Shown here: positions 20,401 through 28,400 of the stretch, one piece after another | Numbering within the stretch: position 1 is the first letter of the stretch | Layout of the letters: the number at the start of each line of letters is the position of its first letter | Assembly: GCF_002002735.1 (NCBI RefSeq) | Contig: NZ_MUNY01000043.1 | Coordinates: forward strand, 1-60,982 | Reading direction: 5' to 3' | Length of the DNA stretch: 60,982 nt | Source: Algoriphagus sp. A40 | Lineage (GTDB): Bacteria > Bacteroidota > Bacteroidia > Cytophagales > Cyclobacteriaceae | Program-made: the position numbers and the translations under genes | Notes under the pieces: generated by a model | What the model saw: only the letters and a program-made list of their open reading frames with translations | What the model was told of the DNA's origin: nothing | Database searches by the model: none

Positions 20401-23400
20401 GCGGGTGTGACTGCAAGCGTATCAGGTACAACCCTTACTATAAGTGGTACTCCAACCGTATCGGGTCCTTTTAATTTCACGGTAACTACTACCGGTAATG
20501 CTTGTACTGCGGCTACCACAACTGGAACAATTACTGTAAATCCTATCCATACCATCACAGCAGGAAGTGACCAAACCGTTTGTCAAAATGCTGCAATGAC
20601 TCCTATCACCATGACACTGGGTGGTGGAGCAACCGGAGCAACCGTATCTGGCTTGCCTGCGGGTGTTACGGCTAGTGTATCAGGTACAACCCTTACGATA
20701 AGCGGTACTCCATCCGTTTCAGGCCCTTTTACTTACACGGTAACTACCACCGGTAGTGCTTGTGCAACGGCTACTACATCAGGAACAATTACTGTAAATC
20801 CGATCCATACCATCACAGCAGCAAGCAATCAAACAGTTTGTCTAAATGCTGCCATGACGGCCATCACAATGACTTTGGGTGGTGGAGCAACTGGAGCAAC
20901 GGTAACAGGCTTGCCAGCTGGAGTAACGGCTAGCGTTTCAGGTACCACCCTTACCATAAGTGGTACCCCAACAACATTAGGAAGCTTTACTTACACTGTA
21001 ATCACAACCGGCAATTCTTGTGCAACGGCTACTACAGGTGGAACAATCACCGTAGATCCAAATCATACCATCACAGCTGGAAGTGACCAAACTGTTTGTC
21101 AAAATGCTGCAATATCGCCTATCACAATGACTTTGGGAGGTGGAGCTACAGGAGCAACTGTAACAGGTCTGCCAACGGGTGTGACTCATAGCGTATTAGG
21201 CACAACCCTTACCATAAGCGGTACCCCTACCGTCTCAGGAACCTTTAATTACACCGTAACCACTATCGGCAATTCTTGTATACCGGCTACCACAGGAGGT
21301 ACGATAACGGTGAGTAATCCAAACTATCCTATTACTGATATTGATGTAGTAAACCCTTTGGCTGGATCCCCTCCCTACACCTCTACATTTACTGTATATA
21401 GCGGAGGATTCACAACGGGAACTTATACAGTGGTATACAACTCTTCCGGAGTTATTCAAGCTACAAATCAGACAACAACTGCCTCCGTTTCTACAAATGG
21501 GATTCTTACTTTCAATTCTCAACCTTATTCCAATGAGGGGACGAGTATTTTAACTATTGTTTCGATTCGAAACAATGCTGACAATTGTACCTACTTCCCT
21601 CCTACAAATACTTCTGTGCCATATGGCGTAAATTGTAGTACAGAATATTTGGAAGCTAATGGAGACGAGATTTTCTATGTACCTACTGGTATTACCCAAG
21701 TAACCATTCAGGCATTTGGGGATGGATCATCCTCGAGTGCTGAAACAATGACAGTAGTCCCGGGTGGTGCCATATTTGTTGTTTTTGATGGCAGTGATGT
21801 TTTTGCCACAGAAGTTCCCGCATCCGAACCTATCTCTGACAGGATTGATGGTGCCATCGTCCATGCGACAGGGCCAAATGGTAGGATTGTTTTCAGTTTT
21901 GCCTGCAATCCTTTGCCTCCTTGCTCTACTCAGCTGGATAATGGTAGTAATTATATTGATTCAGAAGGATTTACTGTTGTCAGATTTAGTTTTGAAGGAC
22001 CATGTACCTGGGATGCACCAGATGGATTAGAAGAATTTGAGGTATTGGTAGTCGGCGGTGGCGGTGGCGGCGGCTTCGGAACTGCTGCCGGTGGTGGTGG
22101 TGGCGGTGCTGTTGTTTACGAACAATACACAGGAATTACCATGGGCGGAGAAACCGGCCTTCAAAATGCAACCTTTACCCTTTCAATTGGAAATCGAGGA
22201 TTGGGTGCAAACTCAGGCGTAAAAGGAGGTAATGGCCTTGCTTCTACTTTTACTGGACCTCTTTTTGATTATACGGGACCAAATGTTTTTGACCCTCTAA
22301 TAGCTGAAGGTGGCGGAGGTGGAGGTTCTTCAAATACCAATCTAACAATTCGTCAAGGAGAAAATGGTCTAGGTGACGCATCTGGAGGTGGTGGTGCTGC
22401 CTATCAAACTAATGCCTCTTCCGGAGGCTCCAGCTCAGGTGTTGGTAATAGTGGGGGAACCGCTTATTCTGATGCATTTGGCACTTCGGGAGCAGGAGGC
22501 GGAGGCGTAAATGGCCCTGGTGCCAATGGTTCAAGTTCTGGAGGAGGGACCCAAATGAACGGAGGAAATGGTGGAAGTGGAAGACAATTGAGTATTTCCG
22601 GCGAAGATATATTTTATGGTGCTGGAGGTGGAGGAACCTCCTCTGGAGCAATCTCTAATATTGAGGGATTAGGTGGAAGTCAATACACAGTTAACTCAAT
22701 TACATATTTTGCAGGTGGAAGTGGTACTAATTCTGGCGAAGGTAAATCCGCCACCACTTTTGGATCGGGTGGAGGAGCCGGAGGAAGTCGAGGTGGTGAT
22801 GGTTTCCCAGGCGTTGTCTACATCCGCTACCCCAATTACCGTATCCTTGCTGTCGAATACCTCTATTTCAATGCCAAGTACAATCCGGGCTTCCGTTCGG
22901 GTGATCTGACTTGGGCTACGGCAAAAGAATGGGAAAATGACCGATTCGAAATCGAGCGGTCTGTCAATGATGTCAAGTCATGGGAAACCATCGGGCAGGT
23001 GAATGGTGCGGGATATTCCGATGCTCCGATAGATTACTCCTATCAGGATATGAAACTGCCGCTGGCGGGTGGAAATATCTTCTATCGTCTGAAGCAAGTT
23101 GACTTTGACGGGGATTCGACCTACAGTGATACCAAGGCTATCCAAGTGGAAGCGATGCCTGGAACGACCTATTGGAGAGTCTATCCGAATCCAACTACCG
23201 GTGATCCGATAAATTTGGAAATGCTGGATACCGGAGCCTACAATGATGAGGAAATTACCGTTCGGGTAATCTCAGCAACTGGCCAGTTTGAAACCCTGCA
23301 AGGAAGCTCTGCAACGCTACTAAGCAGCCAGCTGTCTGAGATACTGAGAACCAAAGCAGCAGGAATTTATACCCTGGAGATCAGTTGGGGTAATTTCAAA

Positions 23401-23430
23401 GAATACCATAAGGTCATTCTGAGGAGGTAA
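14479..23430 (+). CDS. Giant T9SS-secreted repeat adhesin (2,983 aa), paralogue of the first
   Basis: Predicted T9SS surface protein. ATG 14479 gives a 50-residue signal peptide (basic n-region, core AVAGFLVFGVVFFLIG, cleaved after SFGQ). ATG 14392 and TTG 14350 are in frame but would add a second hydrophobic segment. Order by residue: 51-265 an N-terminal glycine-rich domain; about 270-895 He_PIG-like Ig repeats (LPPGV ... ITFTGTP); 895-1241 four repeats around the phrase GGAGTWTN; 1242-1765 mixed Ig/PKD-like units; 1765-2280 six 86-aa repeats; 2281-2515 a module shared with the first giant (ITDIDVVNP ... SNEGTS ... YFPP); 2521-2784 a second glycine-rich domain; then an FnIII-like domain and the T9SS sorting domain (WRVYPNPTTG ... 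YHKVILRR). From about 21,310 to the stop it is closely similar to the first giant, down to DNA level near the sorting domain. An adhesin or filament role is inferred. Confidence 0.9.
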   Translation: MASGETSGRQNSQDLSNNSGGSSLLKRAVAGFLVFGVVFFLIGITESFGQSQIFNASGNFPVPHKITNVQLDIWGAGGGGGFINSRRPAAGGGGGAFARYNSFGVTPNATIAVTVGTGGNGQTSTSASTNGGPSTFGGTISVNGGIRGNGNTPGAGGVAGTGGNINSAGGPSVPASSSNDRGGSGGGAAGSSTGIGASGLTSGTGPAGGAGGTGVNGAGSGGNGGADDAVGVNGSPPGGGGGGEGGQGTSGGAGGNGRVIVTWACSTTLTSGAGTNNPTVCQGTGIGPITFVIAGGYGATVTGLPTGVTASYVDGDLTISGNPTTSGSFTYTITPTGSCTTTTATGTITVTPNNTAGTISSNTFCANSPLPGGVIQSTTGATGIDAAGATDLPPGVTVSWASNQITFAGTPNTEGTYSYSIPMTGGCGVVNATGTITVTGNNTAGTISSNTFCINSALPAGVTQSTTVATGINAGGATGLPPGVIVAWASNQITFTGTPTTAGTFNYSIPLTGGCGAVNATGTITITPSNTATPDAGADRTLCINTALPAGFTFTTTGATGISNPGVSGANGLPLGVSASWASNTITISGTPTASGTFNYSIPLTGGCGTVNATGTITVTANNSATPTAGTDRTVCINTALPVGFTFTTTGAIGISNPGVSGANGLPAGVSANWASNTLTISGTPTSSGTFNYSIPLIDGGCGPAVNAIGTITVSPNNTTGTITFNTFCINSALPVGVAQSTTGATGINAGGATGLPPGISVAWASNQITFTGIPTTSGTFNYSIPLTGGCGPGNAIGTITITPNNTVIPNAGANRTLCINSALAAGFTFTTTGATGISNPGVSGANGLPAGVSASWTSNTITISGTPTASGTFNYSIPLTGGCGAINATGTITVDPIPTADPGPALFSICQAGTSAVMGGSFGGGATGGTWSGGAGTWTNANDPANATYTASASESGNVLLTLTTTGGSCTPIQVTKFITVNANPIINVGAALPAICQGATSIAMGGSVSGGATTGTWSGGAGTWTNANDPATATYTAGASESGAITLFLTASNGTCVSSSTKTITVNPNPVINVGPAITAICQGQQSAAMGGSVTAGASALWTGGAGTWTNADNATTARYTAGTSESGVITLTLTSTLGSCTVFATKTITVNPNPTVSAGTAFTSPICQGQPSPAMGGSVGPGGATGLWTGGAGTWTNANNPATATYTAGTSESGTITLTLTATLGTCTAVTTKTITVNQLPSVTATPASQFRCDNIGSGTIITLSNAPINLAGTTYEWTRTNPAGLVGTGAGTALSGTTSGTTLVGTYKNNTTANITTTYTITPVGPAPTFCRGVPVNVTVTIYAPLVAPVISDDQGVCVGGVPNSLNGTSATGGSGSYSYQWQSRTSPTGWSATDNIAGATGLTYQPPAVGLFDPTIYYRLVVTDNICGNALPSNVITVENILSFGNLATTTLSNTPSTTPFCPGGTFSSSGSPISISTANHASFLSYRYILSYDPNFITPASTGQIIGTTVSSGFLATTTANLPQFTVTNTTNTTVTTTIEVIPIAYLGSTERCNITSVSFPVTIRPTPVLTATPASPTICSGSGTAITLTSNITDNPTTYTWTASQISGPIGSITFGPGPTSGSGPINQTLTNTGTVPAVVRYIITPSSMGCTGASRTVDITVTPTNTITRTSAPATTNQTVCSGVAITTITYATTGATGATVSGLPTGVTGVWSGNVVTISGTPNVPAGGTFTYTVNMTGGCTSSQSAPTGSIIVNPIHTITAGSDRTVCLNAPMTAITLTLGGGATGATVTGLPAGVIAGVTGTTLTISGTPTAIGPFTYTVTTTGNACATASTTGIITVNPIHTITAGSDQTVCQNASMTPITLTLGGGATGATVTGLPAGVTSSVSGSTLTISGTPTATGPFTYTVTTTGNGCTVATTGGTLTVTPIHAITAGSNRTVCQNAPMTAITMTLAGGATGATVTGLPAGVTASVSGTTLTISGTPTVSGPFNFTVTTTGNACTAATTTGTITVNPIHTITAGSDQTVCQNAAMTPITMTLGGGATGATVSGLPAGVTASVSGTTLTISGTPSVSGPFTYTVTTTGSACATATTSGTITVNPIHTITAASNQTVCLNAAMTAITMTLGGGATGATVTGLPAGVTASVSGTTLTISGTPTTLGSFTYTVITTGNSCATATTGGTITVDPNHTITAGSDQTVCQNAAISPITMTLGGGATGATVTGLPTGVTHSVLGTTLTISGTPTVSGTFNYTVTTIGNSCIPATTGGTITVSNPNYPITDIDVVNPLAGSPPYTSTFTVYSGGFTTGTYTVVYNSSGVIQATNQTTTASVSTNGILTFNSQPYSNEGTSILTIVSIRNNADNCTYFPPTNTSVPYGVNCSTEYLEANGDEIFYVPTGITQVTIQAFGDGSSSSAETMTVVPGGAIFVVFDGSDVFATEVPASEPISDRIDGAIVHATGPNGRIVFSFACNPLPPCSTQLDNGSNYIDSEGFTVVRFSFEGPCTWDAPDGLEEFEVLVVGGGGGGGFGTAAGGGGGGAVVYEQYTGITMGGETGLQNATFTLSIGNRGLGANSGVKGGNGLASTFTGPLFDYTGPNVFDPLIAEGGGGGGSSNTNLTIRQGENGLGDASGGGGAAYQTNASSGGSSSGVGNSGGTAYSDAFGTSGAGGGGVNGPGANGSSSGGGTQMNGGNGGSGRQLSISGEDIFYGAGGGGTSSGAISNIEGLGGSQYTVNSITYFAGGSGTNSGEGKSATTFGSGGGAGGSRGGDGFPGVVYIRYPNYRILAVEYLYFNAKYNPGFRSGDLTWATAKEWENDRFEIERSVNDVKSWETIGQVNGAGYSDAPIDYSYQDMKLPLAGGNIFYRLKQVDFDGDSTYSDTKAIQVEAMPGTTYWRVYPNPTTGDPINLEMLDTGAYNDEEITVRVISATGQFETLQGSSATLLSSQLSEILRTKAAGIYTLEISWGNFKEYHKVILRR
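15535..17165 (+). repeat. Six tandem 88-95-aa He_PIG-like units
   Basis: Units start near 15535, 15799, 16063, 16342, 16627 and 16891 (spacings 264, 264, 279, 285 and 264 bp). Each has an early Cys (TFC, or RTLC/RTVC), the phrase LP(P/A/L)G(V/I), then SGTP or TGTP, and a Gly-Gly-Cys-Gly near the end. Two subtypes are mixed: NTFC units and the longer DRTLC-type units. Confidence 0.8.
17165..18200 (+). repeat. Four tandem 85-87-aa units
   Basis: Four copies with a period of about 255-261 bp, marked by the phrases ICQ(A/G) near the start, GGAGTWTNA in the middle, and SESG later. The third copy carries GASALWTGGAG in place of TGTWSGGAG. Confidence 0.75.
19771..21318 (+). repeat. Six tandem 258-bp (86-aa) He_PIG-like units
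   Basis: Units start at 19771, 20029, 20287, 20545, 20803 and 21061, exactly 258 bp apart. Each begins (I/N)H(T/A)ITA, has TVC(L/Q)NA, the phrase TGLPAGV or a variant, TLTISGTP, and a second Cys in the phrase GN(A/S/G)C. Synonymous differences are scattered, so this array looks older than the 279-bp array of the first giant. Confidence 0.9.
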
Positions 23431-23455
23431 GAAATGCTTGTCTTCTCAGAATGAC
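23413..23455 (+). terminator. Inverted repeat spanning the stop of the second giant
   Basis: A perfect 11-bp inverted repeat (GTCATTCTGAG at 23413-23423 and its complement at 23445-23455) with a 21-nt loop that holds the TAA stop. Only a short T-run follows, so this is a weak terminator or an mRNA 3' end structure. I see nothing else firm in the AT-rich 23456-23771 leader of the next gene. Confidence 0.4.
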
Positions 23456-23771
23456 TTTCCCAAAAATGGCATAAAATTGAAAACATGATTAAGCCAAGTG
23501 GATCATTTTGGATTCAAAAACGGCCAAATTTAGCCTGAATAATTATTTCACCTATTGATGTATTTTTAAAATCCTCAACACCTTATACTTTTTTTATCTA
23601 CGGAATGTCCGTATCAGAGCCTTATACAATTCCTTTTTAGAGAATTGAAATACATTAAAATGACCTAAAAATTATATTTATCTATTATTTTTTAATTGGT
23701 AATATTTTCTTTTAAAATCAGCCCTCAAATCGCTGAATTCCAAGCGCTTTTTCCCCCGTATTAACTTATCA

Positions 23772-25379
23772 ATGAAAGTAAAACTAATTTATCTTGCCTT
23801 GCTGGCTGGGATGATTTTTTCCTGCCAGGACAATCCAGATCCATTATCTGAAAACCATATCCTCATCAATACCGATTCGGAAGAATTGAGCAAACGCCTT
23901 TCACTAGACGGAAGCGGGGTAATCGGAATCTCCTCTCCCGCCAATCCATCAGGAAGAGTAATGAATGATGAGGATGCGGAAAAATTCTCACTGGTGTTGA
24001 TTTCCCATGCTTCCTCACCTACCCACGAAGGAAATACGCTTCAGGCCACACATATAGATATTGAGGGTAACTATGCCTATGTGGGATACAATACTGCAGG
24101 AAGTACCTATTTGGGAGCGGTGGAAATCATCGACATTTCGGATCCTTACAAGCCAAAAATTGTCTCCCAAGCTATATTAGAAGATTCCGAAGTCAGTGCT
24201 TTGGAATACCGTGACGGTCAACTCTTTTTGGCCATGGCAATCGATGTGGATAAAATTGATGTAACAGAACCAGCCAACCTAGGCGTGGTATCAGTTTCCG
24301 AAGGCAAGTTTACTTCCGACTTCAGATTCGTGTCTGTTCCCGGTTTTGTGGCGACAGATGTCACTGCCACCAGTGATTTTATCGCTTTGGTCAGCGGCAG
24401 CAATGGGAATTTGACTGTTTTTGACAGAAATCTTAACCTACTACGTGAAGTGCCTATCGAGGATTTGCGAAGTGTTGCTACGGATGAAAACCGACTTGCT
24501 GTCCTCAGTGGAACCAAGGGTGCAAGTATCTTTAATTCAAATTCACAAACACCTGTCACCACCATTGGTTTAGAACAAGATGTGCCACAAACCAAAAGAA
24601 CGATCGATATCGAAGACGGACATCTCTACATTTCAGAAGGGAAAAACGGAGCAGGTGTTTATAATCTATCAAGTGGACAGCAGGTTACGAAACTTGCCAT
24701 CCCCATCAATCCTGAAAATGTGGAGCCAGGCGACATCGTAACAAATGCCGTTTCAGTGGATGGAGGATTGATGTTTATGGCCAATGGTGCCGCTGGGGTT
24801 TCCATTGCATTGGCGGATGACGTCGAGCAGCATGGAGTGTTAGACCTGGACGGTTCTTCGAATTTTGTGCGATTTGAAAACAAATTCATCTTTGTAGCCA
24901 CTGGTGCAGGGGGAATTCAGATACTTAAAATGGGAAATGATACTGAGGAAACTGAGGACAAGTGTGAAGACTTGGAAGCTTATTCCGGAAGTTCAAATCT
25001 CAATGTAAACGGCAATGAATCTGCTGCTTTTAGAGGATCTGCCCAGCTCAAAAACGTAAACATCGGAGGTAATTTTCTGTTTTGCGGTTCCTTGGCAATC
25101 GAAAACAGCCTTAACGTCAACTCCAATGGGCTGATGGAAGTATATGGATCCTTTGCTTTTGGACAATACAAGAAAAATACCTCCATCAATGTAAACAGTA
25201 AATCTGTCTTGAGACTGTCCGGCTCCACTGTCATTTACGGTGACCTTAGGCTCAACAGCGGGGCCAAACTGGAATTTGTTGGGGACGACAACACGATTAC
25301 TATCTACGGCGATGTGACAGTCAACAGCGGCGCCAGCATTTCCGGAAATTTTAATGACACCGAAGGAAAACTGAAATAA
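23772..25379 (+). CDS. LVIVD-repeat lipoprotein with bactofilin-like C-terminal tail
   Basis: A 535-aa protein with a lipoprotein-type signal peptide (hydrophobic core, then MIFSC, lipidated Cys at about residue 18). Residues about 85-390 contain LVIVD-type beta-propeller repeats: IEGNYAYVGYN ... VEIIDISDPYKPKIV is the clearest, and later blades are more diverged. After an acidic linker (TEETEDKCED), residues about 410-535 form short repeated beta strands of the type LNVNSNGLMEVYGSF, which resemble the right-handed helix of bactofilins; this is by eye only. It is the first gene after the giants, on the same strand but separated by 341 bp, so probably a separate unit. An envelope or surface-structural role is likely; function unknown. 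Confidence 0.8.
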   Translation: MKVKLIYLALLAGMIFSCQDNPDPLSENHILINTDSEELSKRLSLDGSGVIGISSPANPSGRVMNDEDAEKFSLVLISHASSPTHEGNTLQATHIDIEGNYAYVGYNTAGSTYLGAVEIIDISDPYKPKIVSQAILEDSEVSALEYRDGQLFLAMAIDVDKIDVTEPANLGVVSVSEGKFTSDFRFVSVPGFVATDVTATSDFIALVSGSNGNLTVFDRNLNLLREVPIEDLRSVATDENRLAVLSGTKGASIFNSNSQTPVTTIGLEQDVPQTKRTIDIEDGHLYISEGKNGAGVYNLSSGQQVTKLAIPINPENVEPGDIVTNAVSVDGGLMFMANGAAGVSIALADDVEQHGVLDLDGSSNFVRFENKFIFVATGAGGIQILKMGNDTEETEDKCEDLEAYSGSSNLNVNGNESAAFRGSAQLKNVNIGGNFLFCGSLAIENSLNVNSNGLMEVYGSFAFGQYKKNTSINVNSKSVLRLSGSTVIYGDLRLNSGAKLEFVGDDNTITIYGDVTVNSGASISGNFNDTEGKLK

Positions 25380-25409
25380 GACTTCAGCCGATGTCCTTCC
25401 TATCAACAC

Positions 25410-25431
25410 AGGCCTTGGAAATCCAAGGCCT
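25410..25431. terminator. Hairpin between convergent genes
   Basis: A 9-bp stem AGGCCTTGG / CCAAGGCCT with loop AAAT between the LVIVD lipoprotein and the convergent 1,459-aa gene. The stop codon of the latter begins at the hairpin's edge. Only weak T-runs flank it; it could serve both strands. Confidence 0.55.
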
Positions 25432-28400
25432 TAGTTGTTTTCGGGATTCACCGATTCCAATGCTTGAGGTTCTTCCCTTCTTTTTGGAACTTTTGCCTTA
25501 CCCAATCCGACCGTGCCCCTAAGCCCACTGAAGGTTGCCTTCCACCAAGCGCTGAACACAAACTTCCGCTTGTCTCTTTCCTGGTAAATTTTGCGCTTGA
25601 CAACTCTGGAAGACAAGGCACGGGGATTGGAATTTTTGGCTATGAGGTTGGCTCCAAAGGTGTAAAACTTCAATTTACCCATGCCCTGATTTAGGGTAAG
25701 AGAGTCCAAAAACTGGATTTTCAAATCGGTATAACCAAACTCCATCTCCCCAATCGCTTCATCTTCATCCAGAAGGAAATCCCATTTTCCATCGGTTACT
25801 GTTCCACCAATTGCCTTGACAAATAAGGTTTTTGACAAAAAGTCATTTGCCTCCCCAAAGGCAAAACTATCCATCCTCACCTGGACATCCATTGGATAGT
25901 TCTCTTTGAAATACATCAAAGCGTTCAGATTGACTCTGGACGTATCCATGATGTAGGCTTCCATTCCCATTCTAAGTTGGTCTAGGGGATAATCTTTGCC
26001 GGGTTTTCTCAGATAAAAAGGGGCCATGTCCAAGTTTATCCGCTTGAATGAAATCATTCCGGGAACAAGCCCTTTTGGAGCAAATTCAAAATACCTGACC
26101 TGGCCGTTTCGGATTCTAAAGGTGGTCAAATCAGCGTCAATTCCGGCATTTTCAAGTAAATACTGAGGCATAGACTTCTGAGCCGAGCTGTCAAAAGGCA
26201 TTCTTTTGTCTCTGAAAAGATCCACCCTCGGACTTTCTATAATCAGTTCATCCGCCTTGATTAAGTTGGATTCAAGGTAGCTTTCCAGATCAATTTGTGT
26301 GAGGCGGACAGAATCAACACGGGCGGTGACCGCATCGGTTTGGAAGGGGAGTTTTCTCAGCAAAGCATAACTCCCACCGACAGGACGGTAATAAATCCCC
26401 TTCAAAACCAAATTTCTGTCTTTGTAGTCGACACTTCCAATGTCTACCTTATACAGGCTGTCTGGGGTGACCAAGGAGTAGTTTTTCAAGCCGAACTGAG
26501 CATTTTTTTCTGCGAAATTCCTCAGGTTTAAGGTTTGGTTACCGTCCAGCACATTTAGATTAAGGTCTTCAACTTTCAAATCGATTTCATTAAAATCCAG
26601 TCTGGGAATAGGCCCCTGCCCTTTTCTGTGCAATGTCAGCTCGCCATTTTGCACTTGCAGATCACCAAGCAAAATGGACTGGACCAATGCCGAGGAAGAT
26701 TTCGCCTTGGGGGTTTTCCCGGATTTCTTCACTTTGGTGGTGTCCAGATACAGGTTTAGCTCAGGATTAACCATCCGGATTTCCTTCAAATCGAGCACAC
26801 CGGTATCCTGGATTTCTGCCAAATGGTTGTTTTTCAGGATCAATTGGCCAATTTTTGCATCCAAAACCGGGTTTCCCGGTTTTCCGAATTGATCTTTGGG
26901 AGTCAGGTAAAAATCAGAAAAGATGATTTCATCCCTTTCGGTACCGATGTCAACTTTTGAAAAACCCAGGGTGTGTACACTGTCCGGCAGTGCAAATTTG
27001 AATTCTTTGAGACCCAGATTGACACTTTGATAAAGGCTTCCTATGTCCTTGGATACGGCAATGGAGGAATCCAATCGAAACTTCCGGATCATCAGTTCAA
27101 AATCCGTTTCAATGGAATTGATAGAGGATTGGGCAAGCTGATAATTGACGGACAGCCTTGAGTTTTTGGTTTGGATAGTATCGATCAAAATTTCATCCAA
27201 AGCTCTCTTTCGGCTGCTTTTATTCTGCTCTGGTTTTGATTTGGATGCAATTTTTCGGTCAATCCCAACTTCAATCTGCCCATGGTCAATTTCCAGCATA
27301 TCCAATTCCAGTCTGTTATCGAAGAAAAATTGCTCGATATCGACATTTTTGAAACTTACTTTTGGAAAATTCAATCCCAGCTGGATCCTTCCCGCAAAAC
27401 TTTCATTGGGAACCAATTCCAAATCACTGATTTCGATGGATTTTTTCAGTGAATTGTACTGAAGCTTATCCGTGGTCACTTCATATTTTCCACCCGCAAG
27501 ACTGAAGGAGTAATTATTGAAAACGAGATCAATTTCATCCGAAAACAAGGTTTTATCATTTGGAACCAAGGCTTCCTGATCCAATGCAAAGTTTTTCATC
27601 CCCAGGGAAAAATTCTCCTCCTGAAAGTTTGAACGCTTGTTTTCAACCAGGCTCTGGTATTGAAATTTTGCCTTGTCAAGCCTGACCGAATCCACCGTAA
27701 TTGCTTTAAAATACCCCAAAAGGAGATTTCTCATTTCATCACTTGACTCTGGAGATTCTTTTGACTTGGCCTTTTCACGGTAGACTGAAATGGAGAATAC
27801 CGGACTTGGCAATAGGATCTGTTGGACAAAGAGTTTTTCCTCATAAAAAACAGCCTTGAGGTCTATTCCCTCTGCCCTGAATTCCGGCACGGAAAAATCA
27901 ATGACCGCCGTTTTGCCGTAAGCGTCCAGTGAGGACTGAATTTGGTCTTCATTCTCAGGTTGGATCGTCAGGTTTTTGACCAACAGCAATTGACCCTTGG
28001 TATCAATGGTGAGTTGATCAGCCAGAATAACGTGAAGGTTATCCTTGAGCTTAAGCTGATACTTATCCAGACTCAAATAGATCTCCTCCAATTGCAATTG
28101 TTCCTGCAGTGATCCTGAAATTTTCGGCTGAAATAAGATTTGGTCCAGGCGGAAGCTGAATTTTTCAAATCCGATAGCATTGCTTCTCTGTCCCCTGGAA
28201 TCTTTGAACTGGATGGTGCCTTCCTCTACTTCAAATGATCCGATCGCTACTTCATTTAAAAATCCGCCAATAATCTCCCCTAGGGGTACTTGGTTTGAAT
28301 TCTTGGTTTGGGACTCCAGAAGCTCTGTATATTCAAGGCTGGGCCGAAGGATTTTGATTTGGTCGGCGTGCAGGATACCATGGTTATACAACTGCCTCAG

